From the NCBI RefSeq assembly GCF_007830155.1, contig NZ_VLKY01000002.1, positions 372,001 through 436,000 on the forward strand: a DNA stretch of 64,000 nt, read 5' to 3'. Position 1 is the stretch's first letter; each line of letters begins with the position of its first letter. The notes under the pieces are model-generated. The model searched no databases and had not been told where the DNA came from. It saw only the letters and a program-made list of their open reading frames with translations. Below are positions 44,183 through 56,188 of this stretch, piece by piece. This DNA is from Pseudomonas duriflava (lineage in GTDB: Bacteria; Pseudomonadota; Gammaproteobacteria; Pseudomonadales; Pseudomonadaceae). The translations under genes and the position numbers were made by a program.

Positions 44183-44832
44183 TGTCCGAGGGAATGAGTC
44201 GCTATACGGATGAGTTACGCTCAGGTGCACAAGAGTTAGGAATAGCGTTGGAGGACCAAACAATCCAGCGTCTACTGGCTTACATGGGCTTGCTGGTCAA
44301 GTGGAACAAAGCATACAACCTGACAGCAGTACGCGATCCCGATGAAATGGTTTCGCGGCATCTGCTTGATAGTTTAAGCATTGTCCCCCATATAGCGGCA
44401 GGCGATTGGCTGGATGTAGGTAGCGGCGGTGGTATGCCAGGTGTTCCGTTGGCCATCCTGTTTCCGGACTCCAATTTTACTGTTTTGGACAGCAATGGGA
44501 AAAAGACTCGGTTTTTGACCCAGGCAAAGATCGAATTGGGCTTGGATAATCTTAATGTTATCCACAGTCGCGTCGAAGCTTTTACGCCGGAGCGCGCATT
44601 TACTGGAATCGTTTCACGGGCGTTCAGCTCATTAGTGGATTTTACCAACTGGACACGTCACTTAGGTGATCAGTCAACGCACTGGCTTGCCATGAAAGGC
44701 GTGTACCCTGTAGATGAATTAACAGCTCTGCCTTCGGATTTTAGAATTGAAGCAGAGCACGCCTTGCAGGTTCCAGGTTGCCAAGGGCAGCGGCACCTGT
44801 TGATACTTCGCCGTATTGTTGAAGAGGGGTAA
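44182..44832 (+). CDS. rsmG: 16S rRNA (guanine-527 N7)-methyltransferase
   Basis: SAM-dependent methyltransferase (GidB) acting on G527 of 16S rRNA; 216 residues. The SAM motif is [20 protein letters not shown], preceded by [21 protein letters not shown], which binds RNA and SAM. An exact DnaA box lies at 44558-44566 inside it. It overlaps mnmG by one base and precedes parA by eight. Confidence 0.96.
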   Translation: MSEGMSRYTDELRSGAQELGIALEDQTIQRLLAYMGLLVKWNKAYNLTAVRDPDEMVSRHLLDSLSIVPHIAAGDWLDVGSGGGMPGVPLAILFPDSNFTVLDSNGKKTRFLTQAKIELGLDNLNVIHSRVEAFTPERAFTGIVSRAFSSLVDFTNWTRHLGDQSTHWLAMKGVYPVDELTALPSDFRIEAEHALQVPGCQGQRHLLILRRIVEEG

Positions 44833-44840
44833 AGCGGCTC

Positions 44841-45626
44841 ATGGCCAAGGTTTTCGCGATAGCCAACCAGAAAGGCGGCGTGGGTAAGACCACGACGTGT
44901 ATCAATCTGGCTGCTTCGCTCGTTGCGACCCGTCGACGGGTACTGTTGATTGATCTTGATCCACAGGGCAACGCGACCATGGGAAGCGGTGTGGATAAGC
45001 ATAACCTCGAGCATTCAGTGCTTGATGTACTGACGGGGCAGTGTGACCTCATTGAAGCCATGCAGTTTTCCGAACATGGTGGCTATCAACTTCTGCCCTC
45101 GAACCGTGACGTTACGGCGGCTGAAGTAGAAATGCTTGAAATGGATAAGCGTGAAAGCCGCTTGCGGCAAGCGTTGGCTCCAATTCGGGAAAACTATGAC
45201 TATGTCTTGATTGATTGTCCGCCTTCTTTGTCGATGCTGACCATCAACGGTTTGGTTGCGTCTGATGGGGTTATTATTCCCATGCAATGTGAATATTTTG
45301 CTCTGGAAGGGCTAACCGATCTGATCGGCAGTATTCAACGTATTGGACAATCGCTCAATCCAGGTCTGAAAATTGAGGGCCTGTTGCGTACCATGTTCGA
45401 TCCACGAATCAATTTGGCCAATGATGTAGCTGGCCAGCTTAAGGCTCATTTTGGCGACACGCTTTACGAAACGGTGATACCGCGTAATGTCCGGTTGGCC
45501 GAGGCACCTAGTCATGGCATGCCGGCACTGGCTTACGACAAGAGCTCTACTGGAGCCAACGCCTATTTGGCTCTGGCGGGCGAATTGGTCCGTCGGCAGC
45601 GTAAGGCTGCAAAAGCAATCGCTTAA
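44841..45626 (+). CDS. parA: Chromosome partitioning ATPase ParA (Soj)
   Basis: Deviant Walker ATPase that moves ParB-parS complexes on the nucleoid; 261 residues. Deviant Walker A is NQKGGVGKTTTCINLAASL, Walker A' is LLIDLDPQGNATMGSG, and Walker B is YVLIDCPPSLSMLTING. It lacks the N-terminal DNA-binding extension of plasmid ParA proteins. An exact DnaA box occurs at 44990-44998. It lies nine bases before parB. Confidence 0.96.
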   Translation: MAKVFAIANQKGGVGKTTTCINLAASLVATRRRVLLIDLDPQGNATMGSGVDKHNLEHSVLDVLTGQCDLIEAMQFSEHGGYQLLPSNRDVTAAEVEMLEMDKRESRLRQALAPIRENYDYVLIDCPPSLSMLTINGLVASDGVIIPMQCEYFALEGLTDLIGSIQRIGQSLNPGLKIEGLLRTMFDPRINLANDVAGQLKAHFGDTLYETVIPRNVRLAEAPSHGMPALAYDKSSTGANAYLALAGELVRRQRKAAKAIA

Positions 45627-45635
45627 GGAAATTAC

Positions 45636-46508
45636 ATGGCAGTCAAGAAAAGAGGGCTTGGACGCGGGCTCGATGCACTGCTGGGTGGCGTGACTGCTAA
45701 TACCCTGCAACAAGAAGCCGTCAAGGCCGATGATCGTCAGCTACATCATCTTCCTTTAGAGATTTTGCAACGCGGAAAATACCAGCCACGCCGCGATATG
45801 GATCCGGCTACCTTGGAAGAGCTTGCTCGCTCGATCCGGGCTCAAGGCCTGGTGCAGCCCATTGTGGTTCGGCCTATTGGCGATGGCCGTTATGAAATCA
45901 TTGCTGGTGAGCGTCGCTGGCGGGCCTGTCAGCAGGCGGGTATGGAACATATTCCTGCGTTGATCAAGGACATACCCGACGAGGCTGCCATTGCTATGGC
46001 GCTTATCGAGAATATCCAACGCGAAGACTTAAGTCCGATTGAAGAGGCTCTTGCGCTCCAACGCCTGCAGCAAGAGTTCAAACTTACACAGCAACAAGTG
46101 GCCGATGCTGTGGGCAAGTCACGTGTTAGCGTTGCTAATCTGCTACGTTTGATCGGATTGCCGGATGAAATCAAGACCATGTTGGCACATGGTGATCTGG
46201 AAATGGGTCATGCCCGTGCATTGCTTGGACTTCCCGCTGCAAAACAGGTCGAAGGGGCGCGACACGTTGTCGCACGCGGATTGACCGTACGTCAGACCGA
46301 AGCGCTGGTCAGACAATGGCTGAGCGGTAAGGAAACTACGGAAAAAGCTCCGGCAGGTGATCCTGATATCTTGCGCCTAGAACAGCGTCTGGCTGAACGC
46401 CTAGGAGCCCCGGTGCAAATACGCCATGGCGAAAAAGGTAAAGGCCAGCTAGTTATACGCTATAGTTCGCTGGATGAGCTGCAAGGTGTGCTTGCTCACA
46501 TTCGCTAA
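45636..46508 (+). CDS. parB: Chromosome partitioning protein ParB (Spo0J)
   Basis: CTPase clamp that loads at parS; 290 residues. Start KKRGLGRGLDALLGG is the ParA-activating tip. The CTP-binding N-domain includes RSIRAQGLVQPIVVRP and ERRWRACQQAG (the GERRxR box), and the helix-turn-helix is LTQQQVADAVGKSRVSVANLLRL. The C-terminal dimerisation part ends YSSLDELQGVLAHI. Candidate parS sites lie at 17627, 33680 and 34310. Confidence 0.96.
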   Translation: MAVKKRGLGRGLDALLGGVTANTLQQEAVKADDRQLHHLPLEILQRGKYQPRRDMDPATLEELARSIRAQGLVQPIVVRPIGDGRYEIIAGERRWRACQQAGMEHIPALIKDIPDEAAIAMALIENIQREDLSPIEEALALQRLQQEFKLTQQQVADAVGKSRVSVANLLRLIGLPDEIKTMLAHGDLEMGHARALLGLPAAKQVEGARHVVARGLTVRQTEALVRQWLSGKETTEKAPAGDPDILRLEQRLAERLGAPVQIRHGEKGKGQLVIRYSSLDELQGVLAHIR

Positions 46509-46552
46509 TATATTCAATCGGTAGCGGATGGTCGTAAACGTTACCGCATGGC

Positions 46553-46581
46553 TTGAATGGGCGCTTGCAGACTCCTATACT
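46553..46581 (+). promoter_or_regulatory. Sigma-70 promoter of the ATP synthase operon
   Basis: TTGAAT (46553-46558) and TATACT (46576-46581) are separated by 17 bases. They lie 73 bases before atpI and match the consensus at four and five positions. It is the best promoter match in the parB-atpI spacer. Confidence 0.65.
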
Positions 46582-46653
46582 CTGCGCGCTTTTCGTCGGC
46601 ATAAAATATGCCAAGGTTAAATAATTAGCCGACGCCAGAGGACTTCGAGCGCG

Positions 46654-47939
<1,286 letters not shown>

Positions 47940-47959
47940 GAGCTAGAGCACTTGATGAT

Positions 47960-47991
47960 CCTCTTCGTAAGAAGAGGTCGCCCGCGAGGGC
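47960..47991 (+). promoter_or_regulatory. Two tandem GNRA-tetraloop hairpins in the atpB-atpE spacer
   Basis: Hairpin 1: CCTCTTC (47960-47966), loop GTAA, GAAGAGG (47971-47977). Hairpin 2: GCCC (47980-47983), loop GCGA, GGGC (47988-47991). Both loops have the stable GNRA form. They lie 60-95 bases before atpE, whose product is needed in about tenfold excess, so they may stabilise the transcript or raise atpE translation. Confidence 0.55.
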
Positions 47992-48038
47992 ATGGGGAAT
48001 AAAAAATTTCGCTTCAACCTTAAACCAAGACGACTTAA

Positions 48039-48311
<273 letters not shown>

Positions 48312-48367
48312 TCATCCGAATCGATGATTCGTGTGATTGATAGACAACGAACGAGCGAGGTGTTGGC

Positions 48368-48838
48368 GTGAACATTAATGCAACCCTGATTGGCCAGTCC
48401 GTTGCCTTCTTTATCTTCGTGCTCTTCTGCATGAAGTTCGTGTGGCCTCCGGTCATTGCGGCTTTGCGGGAGCGTGAAAAGAAGATTGCTGACGGTCTGG
48501 ACGCTGCCAACCGCGCGGCTCGTGACCTGGAAATGGCGCAGGAACAAGCCACCCAGAAATTGAGCGAAGCGAAAGGCCAGGCGGCTGAAATCATCGAGCA
48601 AGCTAACAAGCGTGCTACTCAGATCATCGAAGAAGCCCAGGCTAAGGCCCGTGCGGAAGGCGAGCGTCTGAAAGAGCAGGCCCAGGCTGAGATCGAGCAG
48701 GAAATCAACAGTGCCAGGGAAGCTCTGCGTGCGCAGGTCGGTATTTTGGCCGTTGCGGGTGCCGAGAAGATTCTGGCTACAACGATTGATCCTAAAGCCC
48801 ATGCACAGTTGGTTGACCAACTGGCTGCGGAAATCTAA
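48368..48838 (+). CDS. atpF: ATP synthase Fo subunit b
   Basis: Peripheral stalk subunit, 156 residues from a GTG at 48368 preceded by CGAGGTG. One N-terminal membrane helix ([19 protein letters not shown]) is followed by a long charged coiled coil ([20 protein letters not shown] and on). The length matches the family. Confidence 0.96.
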   Translation: MNINATLIGQSVAFFIFVLFCMKFVWPPVIAALREREKKIADGLDAANRAARDLEMAQEQATQKLSEAKGQAAEIIEQANKRATQIIEEAQAKARAEGERLKEQAQAEIEQEINSAREALRAQVGILAVAGAEKILATTIDPKAHAQLVDQLAAEI

Positions 48839-48849
48839 GCGAGGCCATT

Positions 48850-49386
48850 ATGGCAGAACTGAACACGCTGGCCCGGCCCTATGCCAAGGCAGCTTTTGAG
48901 TTCGCACAGTCTCAGCAGAATCTGACCAAGTGGTCTGAGGAACTGAGACTGCTCGCCGCGGTTACTCAGGATGAGACCGTGCGCCAGCTGCTTCAGCAAC
49001 CGCAGTTAACCGCGGACGCCAAGGCCAAGCTGCTCATTGACGTGTGCGGCGATCAGCTGGATGTACAGGCCCAGAACTTTGTTCGGACCGTGGCAGAAAA
49101 CAACCGGATAGATCTTTTGCCGACCATCTCTGAGCTTTATGAAGAGCTCAAAGCTGAGCAGGAAAGATCCATCGAGGCGGAAGTCACTAGTGCTTTCGCT
49201 TTGAGCGACGAACAGCAAGACAAACTCGCCAAGGCTCTCAGCGCAAGGCTCGGTCGCGATGTGCGACTTCATGCATCCGAGGATGCGGGCCTGATCGGCG
49301 GTGTGGTTATCCGCGCCGGCGACTTGGTAATCGATGGCTCCGTTCGCGGCAAGCTCGCGCAACTGGCCGAAGCGTTGAAACCTTGA
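48850..49386 (+). CDS. atpH: ATP synthase F1 subunit delta
   Basis: Links the F1 head to the b stalk; 178 residues. The start [20 protein letters not shown] is the family signature, and the C-terminal [26 protein letters not shown] is conserved. It follows atpF by 11 bases. Confidence 0.96.
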   Translation: MAELNTLARPYAKAAFEFAQSQQNLTKWSEELRLLAAVTQDETVRQLLQQPQLTADAKAKLLIDVCGDQLDVQAQNFVRTVAENNRIDLLPTISELYEELKAEQERSIEAEVTSAFALSDEQQDKLAKALSARLGRDVRLHASEDAGLIGGVVIRAGDLVIDGSVRGKLAQLAEALKP

Positions 49387-49404
49387 GTTTGAAGGGGCAG
49401 TAGC

Positions 49405-50949
49405 ATGCAGCAACTCAATCCTTCCGAAATTAGTGAAATTATCAAGAGCCGTATCGAGAAACTCGACGTCTCTTCGCAAGCGCGCAATGAAGGTACTATC
49501 GTCAGCGTGTCTGACGGTATCGTGCGCATCTTCGGCCTAGCCGACGTCATGTATGGGGAAATGATTGAGTTCCCTGGTGGCGTCTATGGCATGGCGTTGA
49601 ACCTTGAGCAAGACTCTGTTGGTGCCGTGGTTCTGGGTAACTACCTAGGCTTGGCCGAAGGCATGAGTGCCAAGTGCACCGGCCGCATCCTGGAAGTGCC
49701 GGTAGGTCCGGAACTGCTGGGTCGTGTCGTCGATGCGCTGGGTAACCCGATCGATGGCAAAGGCCCGATCAATGCCAAAGAAACAGATGCGGTAGAAAAG
49801 GTCGCTCCAGGCGTGATTTGGCGTAAATCGGTTGACCAGCCAGTGCAAACTGGCTACAAGGCCGTTGATGCCATGATCCCGGTAGGCCGTGGTCAGCGTG
49901 AGCTGATTATCGGTGACCGTCAGGTTGGTAAGACGGCCATGGCGGTAGATGCGATTATCAACCAGCGTAACAGCGGTATCCGTTGTGTCTACGTAGCTAT
50001 CGGCCAGAAGCAATCGACTATTGCTAACGTCGTACGCAAGCTGGAAGAGCACGGTGCTCTGCAGAACACTATCGTGGTTGCAGCCAGTGCCTCTGAATCA
50101 GCTGCCCTGCAGTTCCTGGCGCCTTATGCCGGTTGCACCATGGGTGAATACTTCCGTGACCGCGGTGAAGATGCCCTGATCGTTTATGACGATCTGTCCA
50201 AGCAGGCTGTGGCTTATCGCCAGATTTCTCTGCTGCTGCGCCGTCCGCCGGGCCGTGAAGCCTATCCAGGCGACGTGTTCTATCTACACAGCCGTTTGCT
50301 CGAGCGTGCTTCCCGCGTATCCGAAGAGTACGTAGAGCAGTTCACCAAGGGTGCTGTGAAAGGTAAGACCGGTTCCTTGACCGCTCTACCGCTAATCGAA
50401 ACTCAGGCGGGTGACGTTTCTGCGTTCGTTCCGACTAACGTAATTTCTATTACTGACGGTCAGATCTTCCTAGAAACCAGCCTGTTTAACTCGGGTATTC
50501 GTCCTGCGGTTAACGCCGGTATCTCCGTATCCCGTGTAGGGGGAGCCGCGCAGACCAAGATCATCAAGAAGCTGTCCGGTGGTATCCGTACCGCACTGGC
50601 TCAGTACCGTGAATTGGCTGCATTTGCCCAGTTTGCGTCTGACCTGGACGAAGCCACGCGTAAGCAGCTCGAGCATGGTCAGCGTGTTACCGAGCTGATG
50701 AAGCAGAAGCAATACGCGCCGATGTCCATCGCTGAGATGGCCCTATCGTTGTATGCCGCCGAGCGGGGCTTCCTGTCGGATGTTTCGCTGGACAAGATCG
50801 GTAGCTTCGAGCAGGCCATGATTGCGTACTTCAACCGTGATCACGCTGCTCTCATGGCTAAGATCAACGAGAAGGGCGACTTCAACGACGAAATCGATGC
50901 GGGCATCAAAGCCGGCCTCGAGAAGTTCAAGGCCACTCAAACCTGGTAA
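49405..50949 (+). CDS. atpA: ATP synthase F1 subunit alpha
   Basis: Non-catalytic nucleotide-binding subunit of the F1 hexamer; 514 residues. The P-loop is [14 protein letters not shown], the N-terminal beta-barrel has [21 protein letters not shown], and the signature [13 protein letters not shown] region is intact. It has the normal length for the family and lies 18 bases after atpH. Confidence 0.98.
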   Translation: MQQLNPSEISEIIKSRIEKLDVSSQARNEGTIVSVSDGIVRIFGLADVMYGEMIEFPGGVYGMALNLEQDSVGAVVLGNYLGLAEGMSAKCTGRILEVPVGPELLGRVVDALGNPIDGKGPINAKETDAVEKVAPGVIWRKSVDQPVQTGYKAVDAMIPVGRGQRELIIGDRQVGKTAMAVDAIINQRNSGIRCVYVAIGQKQSTIANVVRKLEEHGALQNTIVVAASASESAALQFLAPYAGCTMGEYFRDRGEDALIVYDDLSKQAVAYRQISLLLRRPPGREAYPGDVFYLHSRLLERASRVSEEYVEQFTKGAVKGKTGSLTALPLIETQAGDVSAFVPTNVISITDGQIFLETSLFNSGIRPAVNAGISVSRVGGAAQTKIIKKLSGGIRTALAQYRELAAFAQFASDLDEATRKQLEHGQRVTELMKQKQYAPMSIAEMALSLYAAERGFLSDVSLDKIGSFEQAMIAYFNRDHAALMAKINEKGDFNDEIDAGIKAGLEKFKATQTW

Positions 50950-51001
50950 GCCCAGGCGGGGGCGCATGAGCGCTCCCGCCTGCTAACCCGATAGGTGTTA
51001 A

Positions 51002-51862
51002 ATGGCAGGCGCAAAAGAGATTCGCGGTAAGATCGCGAGCATCAAAAGCACACAAAAGATCACCAGCGCCATGGAAAAGGTTGCTGTCAGTAAGATGCGC
51101 AAGGCTCAATCGCGCATGGCTGCCAGCAAACCTTATGCCGAGCGTATCCGTGCTGTGATTGGCCACCTGGCTAATGCTAATCCGGAATATCGTCATCCGT
51201 TCATGGTGGAGCGTCCGGTCAAGCGTGTGGGCTATATCGTGGTCAGCTCCGACCGTGGTCTGGCAGGCGGTTTGAACATTAACCTGTTCAAGGCGCTGAT
51301 TCGTGACATGGTTGAACAGCGTGATCGCGGCACCGAAATCGATCTGGGCGTAATCGGCAGCAAGGGTGCGTCTTTCTTCCGTAACTATGGCGGAAATGTA
51401 GTCGCAGCGATTAGTCATCTGGGCGAAGAGCCTTCGATCAATGATCTGATCGGTAGCATCAAGGTCATGCTTGATGCTTATCTGAATGGCCGTATCGATC
51501 GTCTATACGTGGTTTCCAACAAGTTCGTTAACACTATGGTCCAGAAGCCGACAGTTGAGCAACTGGTACCGTTGGTGGCTGAGCAGAATACAAACCTGCA
51601 AAAGCATTGGGATTACCTATACGAACCGGATGCTAAAACGCTATTAGACGGTCTTCTGGTGCGCTATGTGGAATCTCAGGTGTATCAGGCTGTTGTAGAA
51701 AACAACGCGTGTGAACAAGCCGCGCGAATGATCGCAATGAAGAACGCCACGGATAATGCGGGTGAACTCATCAGCGAGCTACAGTTGATCTACAACAAGG
51801 CCCGCCAAGCGGCGATTACACAGGAAATTTCGGAAATCGTCGGCGGCGCCGCTGCGGTCTGA
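51002..51862 (+). CDS. atpG: ATP synthase F1 subunit gamma
   Basis: Central rotor shaft, 286 residues. The coiled N-terminal helix [20 protein letters not shown] and C-terminal helix [20 protein letters not shown] are conserved, with [16 protein letters not shown] in the middle. It follows atpA by 52 bases. Confidence 0.97.
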   Translation: MAGAKEIRGKIASIKSTQKITSAMEKVAVSKMRKAQSRMAASKPYAERIRAVIGHLANANPEYRHPFMVERPVKRVGYIVVSSDRGLAGGLNINLFKALIRDMVEQRDRGTEIDLGVIGSKGASFFRNYGGNVVAAISHLGEEPSINDLIGSIKVMLDAYLNGRIDRLYVVSNKFVNTMVQKPTVEQLVPLVAEQNTNLQKHWDYLYEPDAKTLLDGLLVRYVESQVYQAVVENNACEQAARMIAMKNATDNAGELISELQLIYNKARQAAITQEISEIVGGAAAV

Positions 51863-51876
51863 TAGACAGGTTCTAA

Positions 51877-53271
<1,395 letters not shown>

Positions 53272-53310
53272 TCCGTGCGCCCGGCAACGGGCGCCTTACG
53301 AGGCATGCAT

Positions 53311-53736
53311 ATGGCCAAGACAGTCCAATGCGATATCGTCAGCGCGGAAGGTGCCATCTTCTCCGGAGCGGTCGAGATGGTAATTGCCCACGGTAACCTG
53401 GGCGATCTGGGTATTGCTCCCGGTCATGCTCCGCTGTTGACCGATCTCCTACCTGGCCCGATTCGTCTGGTCAAGCAGGGCGGCGAGGAGGAGGTGTTTT
53501 ACATCTCTGGTGGTTTCCTTGAAGTCCAGCCGAATGTAGTTGAAGTATTGGCGGATACTGCCAGTCGAGCCGGCGATCTTGATGAAGCGGCTGCTCAGGA
53601 AGCGATGAAGCTGGCTGAGAAGACGCTGAGTGAGAAAGGCGCTAACTTTGATTACAGCACGGCCTCTGCGCAGCTGGCTGAAGCTGCAGCGCAATTGCGT
53701 ACTATTCAGCAATTGCGTCGGCAGGCCAAGCGTTAA
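53311..53736 (+). CDS. atpC: ATP synthase F1 subunit epsilon
   Basis: Regulatory rotor subunit, 141 residues from the ATG at 53311. This start has CGAGG seven bases upstream and gives [19 protein letters not shown], the normal pseudomonad beginning; the earlier ATG at 53305 is too close to the ribosome site. The beta-sandwich [20 protein letters not shown] and the C-terminal helices are complete. It ends the atp operon. Confidence 0.96.
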   Translation: MAKTVQCDIVSAEGAIFSGAVEMVIAHGNLGDLGIAPGHAPLLTDLLPGPIRLVKQGGEEEVFYISGGFLEVQPNVVEVLADTASRAGDLDEAAAQEAMKLAEKTLSEKGANFDYSTASAQLAEAAAQLRTIQQLRRQAKR

Positions 53737-53763
53737 GGTCTTTTGTCTCAGACGAAAGAAAAA

Positions 53764-53787
53764 GGGTAGCTTCGGCTACCCTTTTTT
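53764..53787 (+). terminator. Intrinsic terminator of the atp operon
   Basis: GGGTAGC (53764-53770), loop TTCG, GCTACCC (53775-53781), followed by six T and preceded by AAAAA. It starts 27 bases after the atpC stop. Confidence 0.92.
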
Positions 53788-53880
53788 ATTTCTATGTGGT
53801 TGTGCTTGCCGCGCCTAATGGTCTTTGAGACCCTTTCTCCTGTTATTACAAGGCCTGACGGCCTGAACCGAGGCGTAGAA

Positions 53881-55242
53881 ATGTCCCTTGAAATCGTCAT
53901 TCTTGCTGCGGGGCAAGGCACCCGTATGCGTTCCGCTGTACCCAAGGTTCTCCATCCTGTAGCAGGTAGAGCCATGCTGGGTCATGTTATCGACCGCGCT
54001 CGAGAACTGTCTCCGCTTGCCATTCATGTTGTCATTGGACATGGCGGCGAAGCGGTTAGGCAGAAATTGGCGGCAGATGACCTTAATTTTATTGTTCAGG
54101 AGGAGCAATTAGGTACAGGCCATGCAGTCGCTCAGGCGCTTCCATATTTGTCAGCTGACCGAGTTCTGATTCTCTATGGCGATGTACCCCTGATCGAAAC
54201 GGCAACGCTCCAGCGTTTGCTGGAGCAAGTGAACAATGATCAATTGGCGCTACTAACCGTAGAACTAGCCGATCCGACGGGATACGGACGGATCCTGCGC
54301 GATGAGCGTGGCGAGGTTTATGCCATCGTTGAGCATAAAGATGCCACTGACGTGCAGCGAGCTATTTGTGAAGGCAATACAGGAATCCTGGCGGTACCCG
54401 GTGTGCGCTTGGGCGATTGGCTCAGCCGTCTTTCCAACAGCAATGCCCAAGGTGAGTACTACCTGACCGACGTAATTGCCATGGCAGTAGGCGATGGCCT
54501 GCGCGTTGCTACCGCTCAGCCAGAAGATGCCATGGAAGTACAGGGCGCCAATGACCGTAAGCAGTTGGCAGACTTGGAGCGTCATTATCAGTGGCGTGCT
54601 GCTCAGCGCTTAATGACCCAAGGCGTCACACTAATGGATCCGGCCCGCTTCGATGTACGAGGCCAGGTGCATGCTGGCCGTGACGTTACTATCGATGTCA
54701 ATGTAATTTTAAGCGGGACGGTAGTAATCGAAGACAATGTTGAGATTGGCCCTAACTGCGTTATTCACAACAGCACGCTAAAGCGCGGCGCCATCATTAA
54801 AGCCAATAGTCATCTTAATGGTGCGATTGTAGGCGAAGGTGCTGACGTAGGCCCGTTTGCTCGTTTGCGTCCAGGAAGTGTGCTGGAGGCCAACGTACAT
54901 GTGGGTAATTTTGTGGAACTCAAGAATGCCCATCTGAATGAAGGCAGCAAAGCGGGGCACTTGTCTTATCTCGGGGATGCCGTATTGGGACGTAACTGTA
55001 ACGTAGGGGCTGGCACCATTACGTGTAATTACGATGGAGCTAACAAACATCGGACCACGATAGGGGATGATGTCTTTATTGGTTCGAATAGTGCACTGGT
55101 TGCTCCAGTGAGTTTAGGCGATGGCGTTACAACGGCAGCAGGCTCAACGATTACTGAAGATGTACCTGCTCATGCCCTAGCCTTAGGCCGTGCCCGACAG
55201 GTTATGAAAAATGACTGGGAGCGGCCCAGCAAGAAGAAATGA
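53881..55242 (+). CDS. glmU: Bifunctional GlcNAc-1-P uridyltransferase / GlcN-1-P acetyltransferase
   Basis: Makes UDP-N-acetylglucosamine for peptidoglycan and lipopolysaccharide; 453 residues from the ATG at 53881, which starts the pyrophosphorylase motif [21 protein letters not shown]. The longer frame to 53794 is not expected. The C-terminal half is a left-handed beta-helix of hexapeptide repeats with [17 protein letters not shown] and [17 protein letters not shown]. The genes for glmR and glmS follow downstream. Confidence 0.97.
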   Translation: MSLEIVILAAGQGTRMRSAVPKVLHPVAGRAMLGHVIDRARELSPLAIHVVIGHGGEAVRQKLAADDLNFIVQEEQLGTGHAVAQALPYLSADRVLILYGDVPLIETATLQRLLEQVNNDQLALLTVELADPTGYGRILRDERGEVYAIVEHKDATDVQRAICEGNTGILAVPGVRLGDWLSRLSNSNAQGEYYLTDVIAMAVGDGLRVATAQPEDAMEVQGANDRKQLADLERHYQWRAAQRLMTQGVTLMDPARFDVRGQVHAGRDVTIDVNVILSGTVVIEDNVEIGPNCVIHNSTLKRGAIIKANSHLNGAIVGEGADVGPFARLRPGSVLEANVHVGNFVELKNAHLNEGSKAGHLSYLGDAVLGRNCNVGAGTITCNYDGANKHRTTIGDDVFIGSNSALVAPVSLGDGVTTAAGSTITEDVPAHALALGRARQVMKNDWERPSKKK

Positions 55243-55247
55243 GTATG

Positions 55248-55272
55248 AAAGGGCTGCGCTGGCAGCCCTTTT
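55248..55272 (+). terminator. Intrinsic terminator after glmU
   Basis: GGGCTGC (55251-55257), loop GCTG, GCAGCCC (55262-55268), followed by TTTT and preceded by AAA. Confidence 0.85.
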
Positions 55273-55284
55273 AACTATCCGGGA

Positions 55285-55336
55285 TTGACTTACAGAGAGT
55301 AAAGAGTTTTGATTCGTAGCAAATATATTTCGAATC
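55285..55336 (+). promoter_or_regulatory. Promoter and possible operator of glmR
   Basis: TTGACT (55285-55290), 17 bases, then TTTGAT (55308-55313) form a plausible promoter. Overlapping its -10 end is the inverted repeat GATTCG (55311-55316) and CGAATC (55331-55336), with an A+T-rich centre. An operator for GlmR itself is likely at this position. Confidence 0.5.
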
Positions 55337-55345
55337 GAAACTTTT

Positions 55346-56125
55346 ATGTCCAAGAGAAATACACCTCAACGCCGACATACGATTCTTGCTCGTTTAAATG
55401 AGCAGGGCGAGGTCAGTGTCGATGAGCTGGCCAAGCTGTTTTCGACTTCCGAAGTTACTATTCGTAAGGACTTGGCAGCGCTGGAAAAGAATGGTCTTTT
55501 GCTTCGGCGCTATGGTGGGGCAGTCTGCATTCCACAAGAATTCATTAGCGAGACCACTCAGGCGCCTTCGGCCGTTAAGCAGGCGATTGCACGGCTAGCG
55601 GCATCACGTATTCGCGAACATGCTCGAATCATTATTGATAGCGGCAGTACGACAGCTGCTCTGATTCGCGAGTTAGGCCATAAGCCCGGTCTGGTCGTCA
55701 TGACTAACTCGTTAAACGTGGCCAATGCCCTGCGTGAACTCGAACATGAGCCAGTCCTGCTTATGACAGGCGGCACGTGGGATCCACATTCGGAATCTTT
55801 TCAGGGACAAGTAGCTGAACAGGTGCTGCGTTCCTATGACTTCGATCAGCTGTTCATTGGAGCTGACGGACTGGATCTGGAACGCGGCACGACAACCTTT
55901 AATGAGTTGCTTGGTTTGTCCCGCGTAATGGCTGAGGTGGCGCGGGAGGTTGTTGTCATGGCCGAAAGCGACAAGCTCGGGCGGCGTATACCGAACCTAG
56001 AACTACCGTGGGACAAGATTCATACCCTCGTGACCGACAATCGCTTTCCTGATGAGGCGTTGCGGTACCTTGAAAGTAAAGGGGTATCGGTTCTGCGTAC
56101 GGCTGTGGATAACTTTTCTTCGTAA
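55346..56125 (+). CDS. glmR: DeoR-family regulator of amino-sugar genes
   Basis: A 259-residue DeoR-type regulator. The helix-turn-helix is RRHTILARLNEQGEVSVDELAKLFSTSEVTIRKDLAAL, and the sugar-phosphate-sensing C-terminal domain has IIDSGSTTAALIREL and LFIGADGLDLERGTTTFNELL. It lies between glmU and glmS, the same place as GlmR in P. aeruginosa, where it affects amino-sugar supply and envelope stress. An exact DnaA box lies near its end, 56104-56112. Confidence 0.88.
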   Translation: MSKRNTPQRRHTILARLNEQGEVSVDELAKLFSTSEVTIRKDLAALEKNGLLLRRYGGAVCIPQEFISETTQAPSAVKQAIARLAASRIREHARIIIDSGSTTAALIRELGHKPGLVVMTNSLNVANALRELEHEPVLLMTGGTWDPHSESFQGQVAEQVLRSYDFDQLFIGADGLDLERGTTTFNELLGLSRVMAEVAREVVVMAESDKLGRRIPNLELPWDKIHTLVTDNRFPDEALRYLESKGVSVLRTAVDNFSS

Positions 56126-56188
56126 TTAACTTATATCTGTTTTTAGCGTTCCTGCTTGGGCAACGCTTGGTTTCAATAAGGAGATCCC

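Noticed and set aside
46081-46140. CACGTG inside parB as a parS site
   Set aside because: The flanks (AGTCACGTGTTA) do not match the parS arms.
56126-56188. glmS ribozyme or riboswitch before glmS
   Set aside because: The spacer is only 63 bases, too short for the ribozyme, and that element belongs to Gram-positive lineages.
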